Positions 42,839-52,142 of a stretch of 64,000 bases of DNA are shown one piece after another (the stretch's first letter is position 1; the number at the start of each line of letters is the position of its first letter). The notes under the pieces are model-generated. The model ran no database searches, was not told the origin of the DNA, and saw nothing but the letters and a program-made list of their open reading frames with translations. Source of the DNA: Arcicella rosea (GTDB taxonomy: Bacteria > Bacteroidota > Bacteroidia > Cytophagales > Spirosomataceae). The stretch is taken from positions 1-64,000 of the forward strand of contig NZ_JBEUMS010000005.1 in NCBI RefSeq assembly GCF_040543805.1, written 5' to 3'. The translations under genes and the position numbers were made by a program.

Positions 42839-45800
42839 ATGATAGAAAATTATCGAATCAAAGACTTAACCCTAAGAATTATGCGGTTTACCATGTATCA
42901 AGCCATCATAATTATGGTTTTTACTGGAATCATCAATGCTCATGTAAATTTTGCACAAGGAGTTCTTAATCAAGGTGTTTCCATCAAAATTGAAAACGTT
43001 TCACTCAAAAGTGCTTTGTCACGTTTGGAAAAAGAAGCGAAAATAAAGTTTGTTTACAGTAGCAGTCAAATCAATTTGAATCAAACGGTAAGTGTTACTT
43101 CTTCTAAAGAATCTTTAGGAATTTTATTGGATGGATTACTTAAACCGATGGGCATAAAATATGCCGTGAAAGATGACCATTTGATTATTCTTTCTCGTAG
43201 TGCCAACAATACTCCTTTGAATTTATTGAAAGGAAGCACTGTAACGAGTACTTCTAGTGAAGCAGTAAAGGAAGACGTTACAGGTATTGTTACCTCTGCC
43301 GAAACGGGCGAACCTTTAATAGGGGTATCTGTAACTGCCAAAGGTACACCATTTGGAACTATCACAGATGAAAACGGTAAATTCCGCATTTTGGCAAAGA
43401 AAGGATACATTCTTTTGTTTACTTATGTTGGTTTTGAATCATATACAATTACAGTTGGAAATGCTACGGATTTAAAAATATCGCTAAAGCCTTCTCAAAA
43501 AGCCTTGGATGAAGTAGTGGTAATTGGTTATGGAACTTCATCAAAAAGAATCAATACGGGTTCGGTAAGTTCAATTACTTCGGCTGAAATTTCAAAACAA
43601 CCAATTGCCAACGTATTGGCTGCTTTGCCTGGACGTATTCCTGGAGCGCAGATTGCACAAAATAACGGACTTCCAGGAAGTGCGGTACAAATCCAAATCC
43701 GTGGTCAGGGTTCACTTTCTTCAGGTACAATTCCTTTGTATGTAATTGATGGTGTGCCATTTACGAATTTCAACGGTGGTTCGCCAGCGACAGACAATTT
43801 GAATGCTTTTGGTACTTCTGGTGCAAATGGTGGCGTGAGTCCATTTAGTATGATTAACCCAGCCGACATCGAACGTATTGATATTTTGAAAGATGCAGAT
43901 GCTACTTCAATTTATGGTTCTCGTGGTGCGAATGGCGTAGTATTGATTACGACCAAAAGAGGAAAATCAGGTAAAACGAAATTTGATGTCAATGCTTCAA
44001 CGGGTTTTAGTGAATTGAATCGTTTTATCCCGATGTTGAATCCTGAACAATATTATGATTTAAGAACGCAAGCATTCAAAAACGATGGTATTACGCCAAC
44101 AGTTAATAATGCCCCAGATTTATTGGTTTGGGATAAAACTAAAACAACCGACTGGCAAAAGTTTTTATTGGGTGGAACTGGTAAAATCAATGATATTCAA
44201 ACAACACTTTCGGGCGGTGATGCCAATACTCGTTTCTTGTTTAATGCAGGTTATAGAACTGAAACAACAATTTTTCCGGGCGATTTTTCAAACAAAAGAT
44301 TTACAAGTCGTTTGAATTTAGACCATAATTCAAAAAATAGAAAATTGAATGTTGCTTTTGCTGTAAGTTATTCGAAAGACAATACCAATCTACCACAAAG
44401 TGATGTGAGTATGGTGTATAATTTACCGCCAAACTTGCCATTGTATGATGCAAACGGAAAATGGTTTTGGTCATCAAATTTCACGAATCCATTGTCAACT
44501 TTGGGAAGAACTTATTTATCAAATAGTTCTAACTTAATTGCTAATGCAAGTGTGAAATATAATGTATTTTCTGGCTTCAATATCAAATCAAACTTTGGTT
44601 ATACCATTACTGATTTAGACCAGAAAAATTTAACGCCTGCTTCGGTATTGAATCCTGTTTCAAACCCAACAAGTAATTCTGTTTTTGCGAATAATAAGGC
44701 ACAAAACTACATTATTGAACCAACAGCAGAATATACAAAAGAAATTGGCGAAGGTAAATTATTAGCAGTAGCAGGAGCAAGCTGGCAACATAATACTTCA
44801 AATGGATATTATATCACAGGAAGTAATTATAGTAGCGAAGCATTATTGAATACGCTTTCGGCAGCAGGTTTAATTACCATCAATTACAACAACATTGTAG
44901 AATATAAATACAATGCACTTTTCGGTCGTGTAAATTATGATTGGAAAGGGAAATACTTTGCTAACGCTACTTTCCGTAGAGATGGTTCTTCTCGTTTTGG
45001 TCCAAATAATCGCTTCGGAAACTTTGGTGCAATTGGTGCAGCTTGGGTTTTCAGTGAAGAAGATTTCGCTAAAAAATTACCAGTATTGAGTTTCGGTAAA
45101 TTAAGAGCAAGTTATGGAACTACTGGTAACGACCAGATTTCTAACTACTTATATTTACCGCTTTACAGTACTTCAGGAACGTACTTGAATAATCCTGTGA
45201 TGAACCCTGCTACTTTACCAAATGCCGATATTCAATGGGAAACAACAAAGAAATTTGAACTGGCCTTAGAATTAGGTTTCTTGAAAGATAAAGTATTATT
45301 AACAGCAGAATATTATAATAACCGTTCAAGTAACCAAATTGCTTACTTGCGTTTGCCAACACAAACTGGTTATAATGCCATTCTATCAAACTTACCTGCT
45401 TTGATTGAAAACAGCGGTTTAGAATTTGATTTGAATACAACAAATGTTTCTGCTGGCGACTGGAAGTGGACTTCTACCTTCAATATTACTTTACCGAAAA
45501 ACAAATTAGTTGAATTCCCAGGCATAGAGAATACTTTCTCTAGTGGTTCTTATGTAGTTGGACAACCAATCAACTTTACAAAAGTCCTTCACTATTTGGG
45601 TGTTGACCCAAAGACAGGAGCTGCTCAATATGAAGACATCAACAAAGATGGCGTGGTTACTTTTGATGACCGTTATGTAGCGAAAATCGGAACGCCTTAT
45701 TATGGTGGTTTAGGGAATAGTGTTTCTTATAAAAACTTCCAATTAGATTTCTTCTTCCAATACAATCATCGTTTCGGACAAACCAATATTTTAAATAACA

Positions 45801-46207
45801 GACCGGGAACTTTGAATAACCAAAATACTTCGTATTTGAATGTTTGGAAACAAGAAGGTGATGTTACGAATATTCCAGCAGCAACGACCACAGCAGGTAC
45901 AGCTTTGTATAATTCATACAATTTCTTCAGCTCGTCGGATGCTTTCTGGGGAGATGCTTCTTACTTGAAATTGAGATCAGCAAGTATTGCTTACAATGTT
46001 CCTAAAAACATTTCAAAAGTATTGGGAATGACCAATTGTAGAATTTATGTACAAGGACAAAACTTGTTTACGTGGTCTAAGAACAAATACATTTTAGATA
46101 CAGAAACTACTGTTGGCGGTGGCCCTCCAGGTTTAGGGACAGGTACAATTGCACAGGTTTTACCGCCACTTAGAACGATTTTGTTTGGTATCAATTGCTC
46201 ATTTTAA
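42839..46207 (+). CDS. SusC-type TonB-dependent transporter with STN signalling domain
   Basis: The 1122-residue outer-membrane protein has a signal segment (about 15-40), then an STN/secretin domain (about 45-118, IKIENVSLKSALSRLEKEAKIKFVYSS). A carboxypeptidase-regulatory-like domain (about 142-222), a plug with SVQ-type motif (QIQIRGQGSLSSGTIPLYVIDG, ERIDILKDADATSIYGSRGANGVVLITTK) and a barrel ending in CSF follow. The STN domain is the part that touches FecR when ligand binds, so this transporter both imports and reports its substrate. It forms a pair with SusD 13 bp downstream. The substrate is unknown; the unit ends with a thioredoxin-like protein rather than a glycosidase. Confidence 0.94.
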   Translation: MIENYRIKDLTLRIMRFTMYQAIIIMVFTGIINAHVNFAQGVLNQGVSIKIENVSLKSALSRLEKEAKIKFVYSSSQINLNQTVSVTSSKESLGILLDGLLKPMGIKYAVKDDHLIILSRSANNTPLNLLKGSTVTSTSSEAVKEDVTGIVTSAETGEPLIGVSVTAKGTPFGTITDENGKFRILAKKGYILLFTYVGFESYTITVGNATDLKISLKPSQKALDEVVVIGYGTSSKRINTGSVSSITSAEISKQPIANVLAALPGRIPGAQIAQNNGLPGSAVQIQIRGQGSLSSGTIPLYVIDGVPFTNFNGGSPATDNLNAFGTSGANGGVSPFSMINPADIERIDILKDADATSIYGSRGANGVVLITTKRGKSGKTKFDVNASTGFSELNRFIPMLNPEQYYDLRTQAFKNDGITPTVNNAPDLLVWDKTKTTDWQKFLLGGTGKINDIQTTLSGGDANTRFLFNAGYRTETTIFPGDFSNKRFTSRLNLDHNSKNRKLNVAFAVSYSKDNTNLPQSDVSMVYNLPPNLPLYDANGKWFWSSNFTNPLSTLGRTYLSNSSNLIANASVKYNVFSGFNIKSNFGYTITDLDQKNLTPASVLNPVSNPTSNSVFANNKAQNYIIEPTAEYTKEIGEGKLLAVAGASWQHNTSNGYYITGSNYSSEALLNTLSAAGLITINYNNIVEYKYNALFGRVNYDWKGKYFANATFRRDGSSRFGPNNRFGNFGAIGAAWVFSEEDFAKKLPVLSFGKLRASYGTTGNDQISNYLYLPLYSTSGTYLNNPVMNPATLPNADIQWETTKKFELALELGFLKDKVLLTAEYYNNRSSNQIAYLRLPTQTGYNAILSNLPALIENSGLEFDLNTTNVSAGDWKWTSTFNITLPKNKLVEFPGIENTFSSGSYVVGQPINFTKVLHYLGVDPKTGAAQYEDINKDGVVTFDDRYVAKIGTPYYGGLGNSVSYKNFQLDFFFQYNHRFGQTNILNNRPGTLNNQNTSYLNVWKQEGDVTNIPAATTTAGTALYNSYNFFSSSDAFWGDASYLKLRSASIAYNVPKNISKVLGMTNCRIYVQGQNLFTWSKNKYILDTETTVGGGPPGLGTGTIAQVLPPLRTILFGINCSF

Positions 46208-46220
46208 TTAAGGAAATATC

Positions 46221-47597
46221 ATGATAAATATCCATAAAAAATTCAAAGGAGTATTTTGGGCGACAGCCATCACTTCCTTATCGCTTTTTTCTTCATGCGA
46301 ATCGTTTGTAGAATTAGGTGCACCGCCTACGCAGGTTGTTTCTGAAGATGTTTTCAAAGCTGATGCCACGGCTTCAAGTGCTATTTTAGGTTTGTATTCA
46401 GGAACGAACATGAGTCAATTTGTTCAAGGATGTACTTTCTTTCCAGGCATGTCGGCAGATGATATTCAGTATAATGCAGCCAATACATCTTATGATGAAT
46501 TTGAAAATAATGCTTTGAGTACCAATAACTCTTTGGTAGAAAATACGATTTGGGCTTATTCTTATCAACAAATCAAAAATGCAAATAATGCAATTTCGGG
46601 TTTGAATAAATCACAAACATTGACACCAACAGTAAAAGAACAATTATTGGGCGAAGCAAAATTTGTCAGAGCATTATCGTACTTCTATTTGGTGAATTTA
46701 TTTGGTGATGTACCGATGTCGCTAACACCAGATGCTGACTATGAAGCAAAAGCAAGTTTGCCAAGAACACCCGCTACTGCTATTTGGGCACAAATCATCA
46801 CTGATTTAAAAGAAGCTCAAGCACATTTACCTGTTACTTATGTGGGTACTTTCAAAGGCCGTGTCAACAAACATGCCGCTACTACGTTGTTGGCACGTGC
46901 TTATTTGTACAGCAAAGATTGGGCAAATGCTGAAAGCCAAGCAAGTCAAGTAATTACGGCACAGGCTTATACTTTGCCAGCACCAGCCGATGCTTTTGTG
47001 AATACAAGTAATGAAATTATTTGGCAAGTAGCCAACACAACGGGAGTTTCTATTTTCGGAGGGAATTACTTGGCAGCGACAGGTGTCATTCCAGCTTTTT
47101 CACTTTATGATACTTTGTACAAATCGTTTGAAGAAGTTGATTTAAGAAAAACCAATTGGACGGGCGTTACCAAAATTGGTACAAACAATTATTATTTTAT
47201 CAACAAATACAAAGTAAGAACAGGCACAGGCAATGAATACAGCGTTGCTTTGCGTTTTGCAGAATTGTATTTGATTCGTTCAGAAGCAGCAGCACAACAA
47301 GGTAAATTGACAGAGGCCAAAGCTGATGCCGACATTATTCGTAAAAGAGCAGGATTACCAGCTTTATCAAGTTCGTTGACCAAAGAACAATTATTATTGG
47401 CAATTGAACAAGAACGTAAAGTAGAGTTTTTCGGAGAATGGGGACATCGTTGGTTAGACTTAAAACGTACCAACAGAGCCGATGCAGTTTTGGGAGGATT
47501 GAAACCAAAAACTTGGAAATCGACTGCATCACTTTATCCAATTCCTGAAAATCAAAGACTTGCAAACAGAAATTTGACACAGAATTCAGGATATTAA
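46221..47597 (+). CDS. SusD/RagB family lipoprotein (ECF-controlled locus)
   Basis: The 458-residue lipoprotein has a lipobox ending SLFSSC (cysteine near residue 22). SusD features include SAILGLYSGTNMSQF, LLGEAKFVRALSYFYLVNLFGDVPM, ATTLLARAYLYSKDWANAESQASQVI, RFAELYLIRSEAAAQQGKLTEAKADADIIRKRAGL and the C-terminal ERKVEFFGEWGHRWLDLKRTNRA and LYPIPENQRLANRNLTQNSGY. At under 460 residues it is one of the shorter SusD proteins, common in ECF-regulated pairs. It caps the STN-SusC transporter encoded just upstream. Confidence 0.94.
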   Translation: MINIHKKFKGVFWATAITSLSLFSSCESFVELGAPPTQVVSEDVFKADATASSAILGLYSGTNMSQFVQGCTFFPGMSADDIQYNAANTSYDEFENNALSTNNSLVENTIWAYSYQQIKNANNAISGLNKSQTLTPTVKEQLLGEAKFVRALSYFYLVNLFGDVPMSLTPDADYEAKASLPRTPATAIWAQIITDLKEAQAHLPVTYVGTFKGRVNKHAATTLLARAYLYSKDWANAESQASQVITAQAYTLPAPADAFVNTSNEIIWQVANTTGVSIFGGNYLAATGVIPAFSLYDTLYKSFEEVDLRKTNWTGVTKIGTNNYYFINKYKVRTGTGNEYSVALRFAELYLIRSEAAAQQGKLTEAKADADIIRKRAGLPALSSSLTKEQLLLAIEQERKVEFFGEWGHRWLDLKRTNRADAVLGGLKPKTWKSTASLYPIPENQRLANRNLTQNSGY

Positions 47598-47601
47598 ATC
47601 A

Positions 47602-47631
47602 AATAGGAATGGGATGAATCCCATTCCTATT
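47602..47631. repeat. Hairpin between SusD and thioredoxin-like genes
   Basis: AATAGGAATGGGAT and ATCCCATTCCTATT are fully complementary, leaving a 2-base spacer. No T-run follows on the plus strand. Two other hairpins with an AATAGGA core lie near gene ends at about 52071-52105 and 56788-56815, so this may be a small dispersed palindrome that also stabilises the SusCD mRNA. Confidence 0.6.
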
Positions 47632-47679
47632 GATAAAAAATTGAACCCAAAAATCATTCACAATAAACAAGTAAAGGTT

Positions 47680-48804
47680 ATGAAAAAAATAGTAATGGCA
47701 TTGAGCTTATTAGCTCTGTCGATTTCTGGTATGATGGCGCAAACAAAGCCAGCAGAGAAAGAAGAAGTATTTAGCCTTACAGGAAAAATTGAAGGATTAA
47801 AAGATGAAAAAATCTTCCTTTCGCACTATAATGGTAAAGGTTTCGACGTTGATTCTTTAGTAAGTGCCGACGGAAAATTTATCTTCAAAGGGAAAATAAA
47901 ATATCCATCTATCTATGGTTTATATTTGAATCCTAGAAAAGAACGCCTTAATATTTTTGTACAAGGAGGAGCTATTTCGGTACAAACTACTAAAGATTCT
48001 ATCAGCAAAGGAACAGTAAAAGGTTCGCCTTTGCACAACGAATGGATGATACACCGCAAACAAATGGAAGGAGCGTATGCCATTATGAGTCAGTCGGATA
48101 AATTATACAGAACTACTGTAAAAACGAATAATCCAGATAGTGTTGCCATCAGACAGAAGGCTCATACACTATTTGTTGCTGGGGAAGCTTATGCTGATAG
48201 TATTTGCAGACAATTCATTACGACTCGCCCTAATTCTATGATTAGTGCATTTATCATCAATAGCTATTTCATGGGTGCGGGTTCTGAAAACAAAGCGAAA
48301 GAATATTATAACCTTTTAGCTAAAAGTGCTCAGTCTTCATATTATGGAACAAGTGTTAAAGAGTTTTTAGACAAATCAGCAAAAGTTGATGTTGGTAGAA
48401 TGGCTCCAGCTTTTAGCATGGCAGATACTACTGGCAATGCTTTTACTTTAGCATCGCTTAAAGGTAAATATGTATTGGTAGATTTCTGGGCAAGCTGGTG
48501 TGGACCATGTAGAAAAGAAAACCCAAATGTTGTAAAAGCGTATAATGAATACCGTGATAAGAATTTTGAAATTGTGGGTGTTTCTTTAGACGATAAAAAA
48601 GCCAATTGGTTAAAAGCTATCAATGCTGATAAATTGACTTGGATTCACGTTTCAGATTTAAAAGGTTGGCAAAATGAAGCAGCAAAAATGTATGCTGTAA
48701 GTGCTGTTCCGATGAATTTCTTGTTGGATAAAAATGGTAAAATCATTGCCAAAAACCTCAGAAGTGAAGAGCTTCATAAAAAACTAGCTGAATTAATTCA
48801 CTAA
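47680..48804 (+). CDS. TlpA-like thioredoxin-fold protein with DUF4369 domain
   Basis: The 374-residue exported protein has a signal peptide ending in GMMAQ (about residue 21). An N-terminal DUF4369-type beta domain (about 30-130, FSLTGKIEGLKDEKIFLSHYNGKGFDVDSLVSADGKFIFKG) and a helical linker precede a C-terminal AhpC/TSA-thioredoxin domain with FWASWCGPCRKENP (C274 and C277) and the cis-Pro region AVPMNFLLDKNG. It probably reduces or rearranges disulfides in the periplasm. ATG 47680 starts the signal; an upstream in-frame ATG at 47614 lies in the hairpin region and is unlikely. It is the last gene after SusC/SusD and may serve a cysteine-containing ligand. Confidence 0.9.
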   Translation: MKKIVMALSLLALSISGMMAQTKPAEKEEVFSLTGKIEGLKDEKIFLSHYNGKGFDVDSLVSADGKFIFKGKIKYPSIYGLYLNPRKERLNIFVQGGAISVQTTKDSISKGTVKGSPLHNEWMIHRKQMEGAYAIMSQSDKLYRTTVKTNNPDSVAIRQKAHTLFVAGEAYADSICRQFITTRPNSMISAFIINSYFMGAGSENKAKEYYNLLAKSAQSSYYGTSVKEFLDKSAKVDVGRMAPAFSMADTTGNAFTLASLKGKYVLVDFWASWCGPCRKENPNVVKAYNEYRDKNFEIVGVSLDDKKANWLKAINADKLTWIHVSDLKGWQNEAAKMYAVSAVPMNFLLDKNGKIIAKNLRSEELHKKLAELIH

Positions 48805-48834
48805 TCAAATCACTAGATTAATAGTTGCTTTCTT

Positions 48835-48865
48835 GTATTGTGTAAGCTCTTTGCTTACACAATAC
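48835..48865. terminator. Hairpin after the ECF-controlled unit
   Basis: GTATTGTGTAAGC pairs perfectly over 13 bp with GCTTACACAATAC around a TCTTT loop, 30 bp past the thioredoxin-like stop. The following bases are not T-rich, so it may be a transcript 3' end by stability rather than a classical terminator. Confidence 0.6.
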
Positions 48866-48894
48866 ACAAAGTAGTATTGCTCAAACATGACTGA

Positions 48895-49998
48895 ATGCAA
48901 GATTTGCTCATCAGAATTAATACAAAAATGCACTCATCAACACAAATAAATCCATTAAAAAAGGACTTACAAGAAAAATTTAATCACCTTTGGCATTTGG
49001 TGGGCAATACGCCAATGCTTGAGATTTTCTATTCATACAAAGGCAGTATTCGCTCGCTATATGTAAAATGCGAACAGTATAATCTTACGGGAAGTATCAA
49101 AGACCGAATGGCTTTGTATATTCTTCAAAAGTCATATCAAGAAGGTAAAATTTCTCCGAACGATTTAATCGTTGAAGCCACCAGCGGAAGTACTGGTATT
49201 TCTTTTTCTGCCATTGGTCGCACGTTGGGGCATCCTGTTCAAATCATCATGCCCGATTGGCTCAGTAAAGAACGAATGGACATAATTGCCAGTCTCGGCG
49301 CTAAAATCACATTGATTTCTAAAGAAGAAGGCGGTTTTTTAGGAAGTATTCGCCTTTCAGAACAAATGGCGGCAATGAATACTAATATTTTCTTACCCCG
49401 TCAATTTGCGAATGATTATAATGCTGATGCTCATCAAGTTACTACTGGAAAAGAAATCTGGTTACAATTACAAAATATAGATATTACTCCCGATGCTTTC
49501 GTTGCAGGTGTCGGTACTGGCGGAACAGTAATGGGCGTAGGACGCTACCTAAAATCTAGAAATCCTGCTATTTGTGTGCATCCTTTAGAACCTGAAGAAT
49601 CACCAACACTTACAGCAGGTAAAAAAATAGGAACACATCGTATTCAAGGTATTTCAGATGAATTTATTCCTGAAATTATCAAGTTTGATGAACTAGAAAA
49701 GCCTGTTCAAGCTAGCGATGGAGATTCTATTATTGTTGCCCAAAAACTAGCTCATCAATTGGGCTTGGCTGTTGGTATTTCTTCTGGAGCAAACTTGATT
49801 GGGGCAATTAAATTACAAGAGAAAATGGGTGCTGATGCTCGAATCGTCACGATTTTGTGTGACGACAATAAAAAATATTTGAGTACCGATTTGATGAAAG
49901 AGGAAAACCCAAAAGAAGGCTATCTTTCTACTGAAATAGATTTTATTAATTATCGTCCTATCAGTCGTTTATCTATTTTATCTCCTCGTATTATTTAA
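48895..49998 (+). CDS. PLP-dependent cysteine synthase/cystathionine beta-synthase-like enzyme
   Basis: The protein has 367 residues from ATG 48895, or 356 from ATG 48928 (MHSSTQINPLKK). It belongs to the beta-family of PLP enzymes: LVGNTPMLEI, the PLP lysine in GSIKDRM (K69 in the longer form), the substrate loop EATSGSTGIS, the phosphate-binding GVGTGGTVMGVGRYL and the C-terminal GISSGANL. No CBS or ACT domain is attached. It should form cysteine or a related amino acid from an activated serine and sulfide; cystathionine synthesis is an alternative. Only 28 bp separate it from dsbD, so sulfur amino-acid synthesis and thiol transfer may be co-expressed. Confidence 0.88.
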   Translation: MQDLLIRINTKMHSSTQINPLKKDLQEKFNHLWHLVGNTPMLEIFYSYKGSIRSLYVKCEQYNLTGSIKDRMALYILQKSYQEGKISPNDLIVEATSGSTGISFSAIGRTLGHPVQIIMPDWLSKERMDIIASLGAKITLISKEEGGFLGSIRLSEQMAAMNTNIFLPRQFANDYNADAHQVTTGKEIWLQLQNIDITPDAFVAGVGTGGTVMGVGRYLKSRNPAICVHPLEPEESPTLTAGKKIGTHRIQGISDEFIPEIIKFDELEKPVQASDGDSIIVAQKLAHQLGLAVGISSGANLIGAIKLQEKMGADARIVTILCDDNKKYLSTDLMKEENPKEGYLSTEIDFINYRPISRLSILSPRII

Positions 49999-50026
49999 CC
50001 ATCGTTGTAATCAAAAACAACTCTTT

Positions 50027-52087
50027 ATGAAAAAGATATTTCTTTTTTTATCGCTATTGCTATGCTTTTGTTCAGAAGCTCAGATTGAAAAACCTGTGAA
50101 ATGGTCTTTCAAAGCAAAACCGATTACTGGGCAAGAAGTAATGCTTACTTTCTCCGCAAACATCGACAAGCATTGGCATATTTATTCACAACATATTAGT
50201 GATGGTGGACCAGTACCAACTTCGTTTAATATCAGTCCATCGCCTACTTTTGAACTTATTGGGAAAGTAATCGAAGAAAGTAAAGTGATTAAAGCTTACG
50301 ACCAATCTTTCAGTATGGACTTACTTTGGTTTGAGCATACCGCTAAGTTTTCTCAGAAAATAAAGCTCAAAGAAAATAAAGCCTTGGTAAAAGGAAGTGT
50401 AGAATTTATGGTTTGTAACGATGTACAATGCTTACCGCCAGACCAAGTAGCCTTTGAAATTCCTGTAAAAATTACTGCGAAAATTCCTCTTCAAAAAAAT
50501 ACTGCTTTAGCACTCAAAACAACAGATACACTTGTCGAGCAAGTACAAAATCAAGTAACAAATATTCAAGATACATCCGCCAGCAAATCAACAGTTACAA
50601 CTATTTCCGTAGAAAAAGCTACAGAACCCAAACCGCTTTGGCTGACTTTTTTAGCAGGTTTATTAGGAGGTTTTGCAGCTATTTTAATGCCTTGTATTTT
50701 CCCGATGTTACCTATGACGGTAAGTTTTTTTACCAAAAGAGCAGGTACAAAAACCGAAGGCATCACCAAATCTTTAGTTTACGGTTTATCAATTATCGTG
50801 ATTTACGTGAGCTTGGGGCTTTTGATTACCATTTTCTTTGGTGCAGATGCCCTTAACGATTTATCTACCAATGGCATTTTCAACTTCGCCTTTTTTATTT
50901 TGTTATTGGTTTTTGCCGCTTCGTTTTTTGGTGCTTTCGAAATCATGTTGCCCGCTTCTTGGCTCAATGCTTCCGATTCAAAAGCTGATAAAGGTGGTTA
51001 TTTAGGCATATTTTTTATGGCTACTACGCTGGCTTTGGTCTCATTTTCTTGCACAGGACCAATTATTGGCACTTTGTTAGTACAAGCCGCTACGATGGGA
51101 CAAATACTTGGACCAGCCATAGGAATGTTTGGTTTTGCTTTGGCATTGGCTTTGCCTTTTACTTTGTTTTCAATGTTTCCATCTTGGTTAAATGCGCTCC
51201 CAAAATCTGGTGGTTGGCTGAATAGTGTGAAAGTTGTTTTAGGCTTTTTAGAAGTAGCACTTGCTCTAAAATTTTTATCCAATGTAGATTTGGCTTATCA
51301 TTGGCAATGGTTTGATAGAGAGATTTTCCTAGCCCTATGGATTGTTATTTTCGGTTTGCTAACCTTATACTTATTAGGCAAAGTCAAATTTTCTCATGAT
51401 AGTCCTTTGGCTTACCTTTCTACTTCTCGTTTGTTTATGAGTATCGTTACGGCTGCTTTTACGGTTTATATGATTCCGGGTTTATGGGGTGCTCCGCTTG
51501 ATGCCATTGCGGCATTTTTGCCACCACAACATACGCAAGATTTCGATTTATATACTTCCCGACTCGGTACAAACAGCTCAAAAACTTCTGAAAACACCCA
51601 TAAATACGCCGATATTTTCCACGCTCCGCTCAATTTGGATACTTTTTTTGATTATGAAGAAGGAATAGCTTTTGCCAAAAAACAACATAAACCTGTGATG
51701 ATAGATTTTACTGGTCATGCCTGTGTGAATTGTCGTAAAATGGAAGCAACCGTTTGGTCGAAGCCAGAAGTATTGAAGTATTTACAAAATGATTATGTAT
51801 TGATTCAATTGTATGTGGATGACAAAACAGAACTGCCTTCACAAGAGCAATATTTGTCGGATTATAGTCAAAAGAAAATCACCACAATAGGAAAAAAATG
51901 GAGTGAAATGCAAGCTAAACGCTTCAATACCAATTCGCAACCATATTATGTTTTGCTAGATTCCGATGGCAAAGAATTAGTTAAACCACAAGGTGCAAAT
52001 TATGAAGTAAACAATTTTGTACAATTCCTAGAAAGCGGATTGAAGGCTTTTACGAGTTTAAAAATTTTCCATTCGGCGACGAATTAA
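50027..52087 (+). CDS. dsbD: Thiol:disulfide interchange protein DsbD
   Basis: The 686-residue protein shows all three DsbD modules. A signal peptide (ending SEAQ) leads to the N-terminal periplasmic domain with the cysteine pair C130/C135 (CNDVQCLPPD). A membrane domain of about eight helices has C223 (MPCIFPMLPM) and C342 (SCTGPIIG). The C-terminal thioredoxin-like domain has C566-VN-C569 in FTGHACVNCRKME. It carries electrons from cytoplasmic thioredoxin across the inner membrane to periplasmic acceptors such as the TlpA-like protein encoded just upstream. The gene lies between the cysteine-synthase-like enzyme (28 bp) and the M16 peptidase (55 bp). Confidence 0.93.
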   Translation: MKKIFLFLSLLLCFCSEAQIEKPVKWSFKAKPITGQEVMLTFSANIDKHWHIYSQHISDGGPVPTSFNISPSPTFELIGKVIEESKVIKAYDQSFSMDLLWFEHTAKFSQKIKLKENKALVKGSVEFMVCNDVQCLPPDQVAFEIPVKITAKIPLQKNTALALKTTDTLVEQVQNQVTNIQDTSASKSTVTTISVEKATEPKPLWLTFLAGLLGGFAAILMPCIFPMLPMTVSFFTKRAGTKTEGITKSLVYGLSIIVIYVSLGLLITIFFGADALNDLSTNGIFNFAFFILLLVFAASFFGAFEIMLPASWLNASDSKADKGGYLGIFFMATTLALVSFSCTGPIIGTLLVQAATMGQILGPAIGMFGFALALALPFTLFSMFPSWLNALPKSGGWLNSVKVVLGFLEVALALKFLSNVDLAYHWQWFDREIFLALWIVIFGLLTLYLLGKVKFSHDSPLAYLSTSRLFMSIVTAAFTVYMIPGLWGAPLDAIAAFLPPQHTQDFDLYTSRLGTNSSKTSENTHKYADIFHAPLNLDTFFDYEEGIAFAKKQHKPVMIDFTGHACVNCRKMEATVWSKPEVLKYLQNDYVLIQLYVDDKTELPSQEQYLSDYSQKKITTIGKKWSEMQAKRFNTNSQPYYVLLDSDGKELVKPQGANYEVNNFVQFLESGLKAFTSLKIFHSATN

Positions 52088-52105
52088 TTCGCCTTCGAAT
52101 AGGAA
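52071..52105. repeat. Imperfect hairpin at the dsbD 3' end
   Basis: CCATTCGGCGA and TTCGCCTTCGAATAGG can pair imperfectly around GAATTAATTC. The stem includes the last codons and stop of dsbD and shares the AATAGGA core with two other intergenic hairpins. Confidence 0.4.
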
Positions 52106-52142
52106 TTATTATATTTTTTCAAATTCAGAACTTAAAATATTT

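Noticed and set aside
42742..42969. 75-codon open frame overlapping the start of the STN-SusC gene
   Set aside because: It overlaps the SusC start in another frame and covers the leader hairpins; a shadow of the real gene.
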